Assembly: GCA_965660355.1 (NCBI GenBank) | Contig: CBFHZN010000045.1 | Location: forward strand, 1 to 6,380 | Direction of reading: 5' to 3' | Source of the DNA: CAJXVY01 sp965660355 | Lineage (GTDB): Bacteria > Actinomycetota > Actinomycetes > Actinomycetales > Microbacteriaceae | Length of the DNA stretch: 6,380 nt | Part shown: in pieces, positions 5,382 to 6,380 of the stretch | Layout: the number at the start of each line of letters is the position of its first letter | How positions within the stretch are numbered: the first letter of the stretch is position 1 | Program-made: the position numbers and the translations under genes | Notes under the pieces: generated by a model | Database searches by the model: none | Seen by the model: only the letters and a program-made list of their open reading frames with translations | Told to the model about the DNA's origin: nothing

Positions 5382-6380
5382 ATGGTGACAATTGCAGCCC
5401 TCGGCGATGACTTCGTTCTACCCGAGCTAATCGAGAGTTCCGTCAGGGACAGAGTGGCTGACCCCCTTGTTTTCACCCCCGCCAAATTCCCATGGCCGGT
5501 CAAGCCGTTTGGTCCAGTAGGAAACGTTATTGAGGCGTCAGGGACCGAGGACGAGGTGATCGAAACAGTGAAAGACGCATCGATTGCGATGACACACCTT
5601 GCACCCTTCACAAAAAAGGTCTTTGAAAGTTGCCCCTCCCTCAGAATGTTGGCGGTTTGCAGGGGCGGACCGGTAAATGTCGATTTGGACGCTGCGACAA
5701 AAGCCGGCGTTCTCGTGACCTATGCCCCTGGTCGCAATGCCCAAGCGGCGGCTGAGTTCACCGTTGGAATGATGATGGCCGCCATGAGACGCATTGGTGA
5801 TGCCAACTCTGCACTTCATCAGGGAACTTGGCGAGGCGAGTATTACAGCTACTCCAACGCTGGCATGGAGCTTTCTGGTAGCACTGTGGGGATTATTGGC
5901 TTCGGTGCAATTGGGAAGTTGGTGGCACGGTTCCTTAGTACCTTCGGGACAAAGATTCTTGTTCATGACCCATACTTCGATGCCAAATTAGAACATCCTG
6001 ATTTCGAAAATGTCAGCCTCGATGAGTTGCTGATGAATTCCAATGTGATTTCCATACATGCTCGACTAACAGAGCAGTCAAAACACCTACTGAATCGCGA
6101 GAATTTGTCTTTGCTTCCAGATGGATCGGTGCTTGTGAATACAGCCAGGGGAGGCCTTCTGGATTACGACGCTTTGCCTGAGCTTCTCGATAGTGGAAAA
6201 CTGGGGGCCATTGCTCTCGACGTATACGACCAAGAGCCTCCATCCAGCTCCTGGGCTCTGCTGGGCAGAGATAACGTAGTGCTGGCACCACATCTTGCTG
6301 GGGCAACAAGGCAAACAGCGGAGAGGGCTGCTGCAATAATGGCAGCCGACGTCGAGATGTTTCTCAAAGGATTGCAGCCT
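5382..6380 (+). CDS. NAD-dependent D-2-hydroxyacid dehydrogenase (phosphoglycerate dehydrogenase-like), 3' end missing
   Basis: Oxidises a D-2-hydroxy acid or reduces the corresponding 2-oxo acid, in the cytoplasm. 333 residues are visible and the frame is open at the window edge; only a short C-terminus is likely missing. The start at ATG 5382 (MVTIAALGDDFVLPEL) follows AAGGAG; the in-frame ATG at 5319 would add 21 residues. The Rossmann motif GFGAIG is at 173-178, and the acidic Asp196 in HDPYF indicates NAD rather than NADP. The catalytic triad is complete: Arg256 in NTARGG, Glu285 in DQEP, His304 in APHLAG. The substrate-domain loop reads CRGGPVNVD, where classical phosphoglycerate dehydrogenases have a shorter R-x-G-x-G-x-D/N-N form, suggesting a distinct subfamily. 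No serine-sensing ACT domain is visible. Placement after a sugar-phosphate regulator and shared operator suggests a sugar or sugar-acid catabolic step rather than serine synthesis. The substrate is unknown. Confidence 0.9.
   Translation, partial: MVTIAALGDDFVLPELIESSVRDRVADPLVFTPAKFPWPVKPFGPVGNVIEASGTEDEVIETVKDASIAMTHLAPFTKKVFESCPSLRMLAVCRGGPVNVDLDAATKAGVLVTYAPGRNAQAAAEFTVGMMMAAMRRIGDANSALHQGTWRGEYYSYSNAGMELSGSTVGIIGFGAIGKLVARFLSTFGTKILVHDPYFDAKLEHPDFENVSLDELLMNSNVISIHARLTEQSKHLLNRENLSLLPDGSVLVNTARGGLLDYDALPELLDSGKLGAIALDVYDQEPPSSSWALLGRDNVVLAPHLAGATRQTAERAAAIMAADVEMFLKGLQP

Noticed and set aside
5538..5966. 142-aa minus-strand frame opposite the dehydrogenase
   Set aside because: It lies entirely within a well-supported gene on the plus strand and shows no recognisable domain; its composition follows from the opposite strand.
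6013..6336. Overlapping minus-strand frames near the right edge
   Set aside because: Several mutually overlapping frames sit antisense to the catalytic half of the dehydrogenase; they are shadows.

Overview
The window looks like a piece of a draft genome or metagenome assembly from an actinobacterium with moderate GC content. This is an inference. It rests on the XylF-type lipoprotein with a Ser/Asp/Glu-rich linker and a C-P-S-C segment, on the actinobacterial flavour of the DeoR-type regulator, and on the general protein style. A low-GC freshwater Microbacteriaceae-like lineage would fit, but nothing here proves the taxon. Two runs of N (98 and 100 by my count) mark scaffold joins. Each is flanked by identical copies of 79 or 77 bp.

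Layout: (1) Positions 1-587, + strand: 3' part of trhO, a rhodanese-family tRNA U34 hydroxylase, cut by the window edge. (2) Positions 635-4101, - strand: a three-gene sugar ABC importer operon, transcribed in the order XylF-like binding lipoprotein (2968-4101), single-domain ATPase (1896-2870), XylH-like permease (635-1888). A strong stem-loop lies between the binding-protein gene and the ATPase gene. (3) Positions 4102-4288: divergent control region with several palindromes and candidate promoters. (4) Positions 4289-5251, + strand: DeoR-family sugar-phosphate-responsive repressor. (5) Positions 5252-5381: a short control region carrying a second copy of the operator-like element seen in the divergent region. 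(6) Positions 5382-6380, + strand: NAD-dependent D-2-hydroxyacid dehydrogenase, running off the window end.

Reading of the system: the importer brings in a monosaccharide or related polyol or sugar acid, the DeoR protein senses a phosphorylated intermediate, and the dehydrogenase begins a catabolic operon to the right. The shared 19-bp element ATAAC-N9-GTTAT, found in front of the importer/regulator pair and again in front of the dehydrogenase, ties the two halves into one probable regulon. The transporter is XylFGH-like, but no xylose isomerase or xylulokinase is visible. With a 2-hydroxyacid dehydrogenase next door, the substrate should not be assumed to be xylose.

Two coding regions appear 59 codons too long because of the scaffold joins. 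After the duplicated overlap is collapsed, the ATPase is 265 aa and the DeoR regulator 261 aa, both normal family lengths. No RNA gene, insertion sequence, CRISPR array or attachment site was seen, and no gene-free stretch exceeds about 190 bp.
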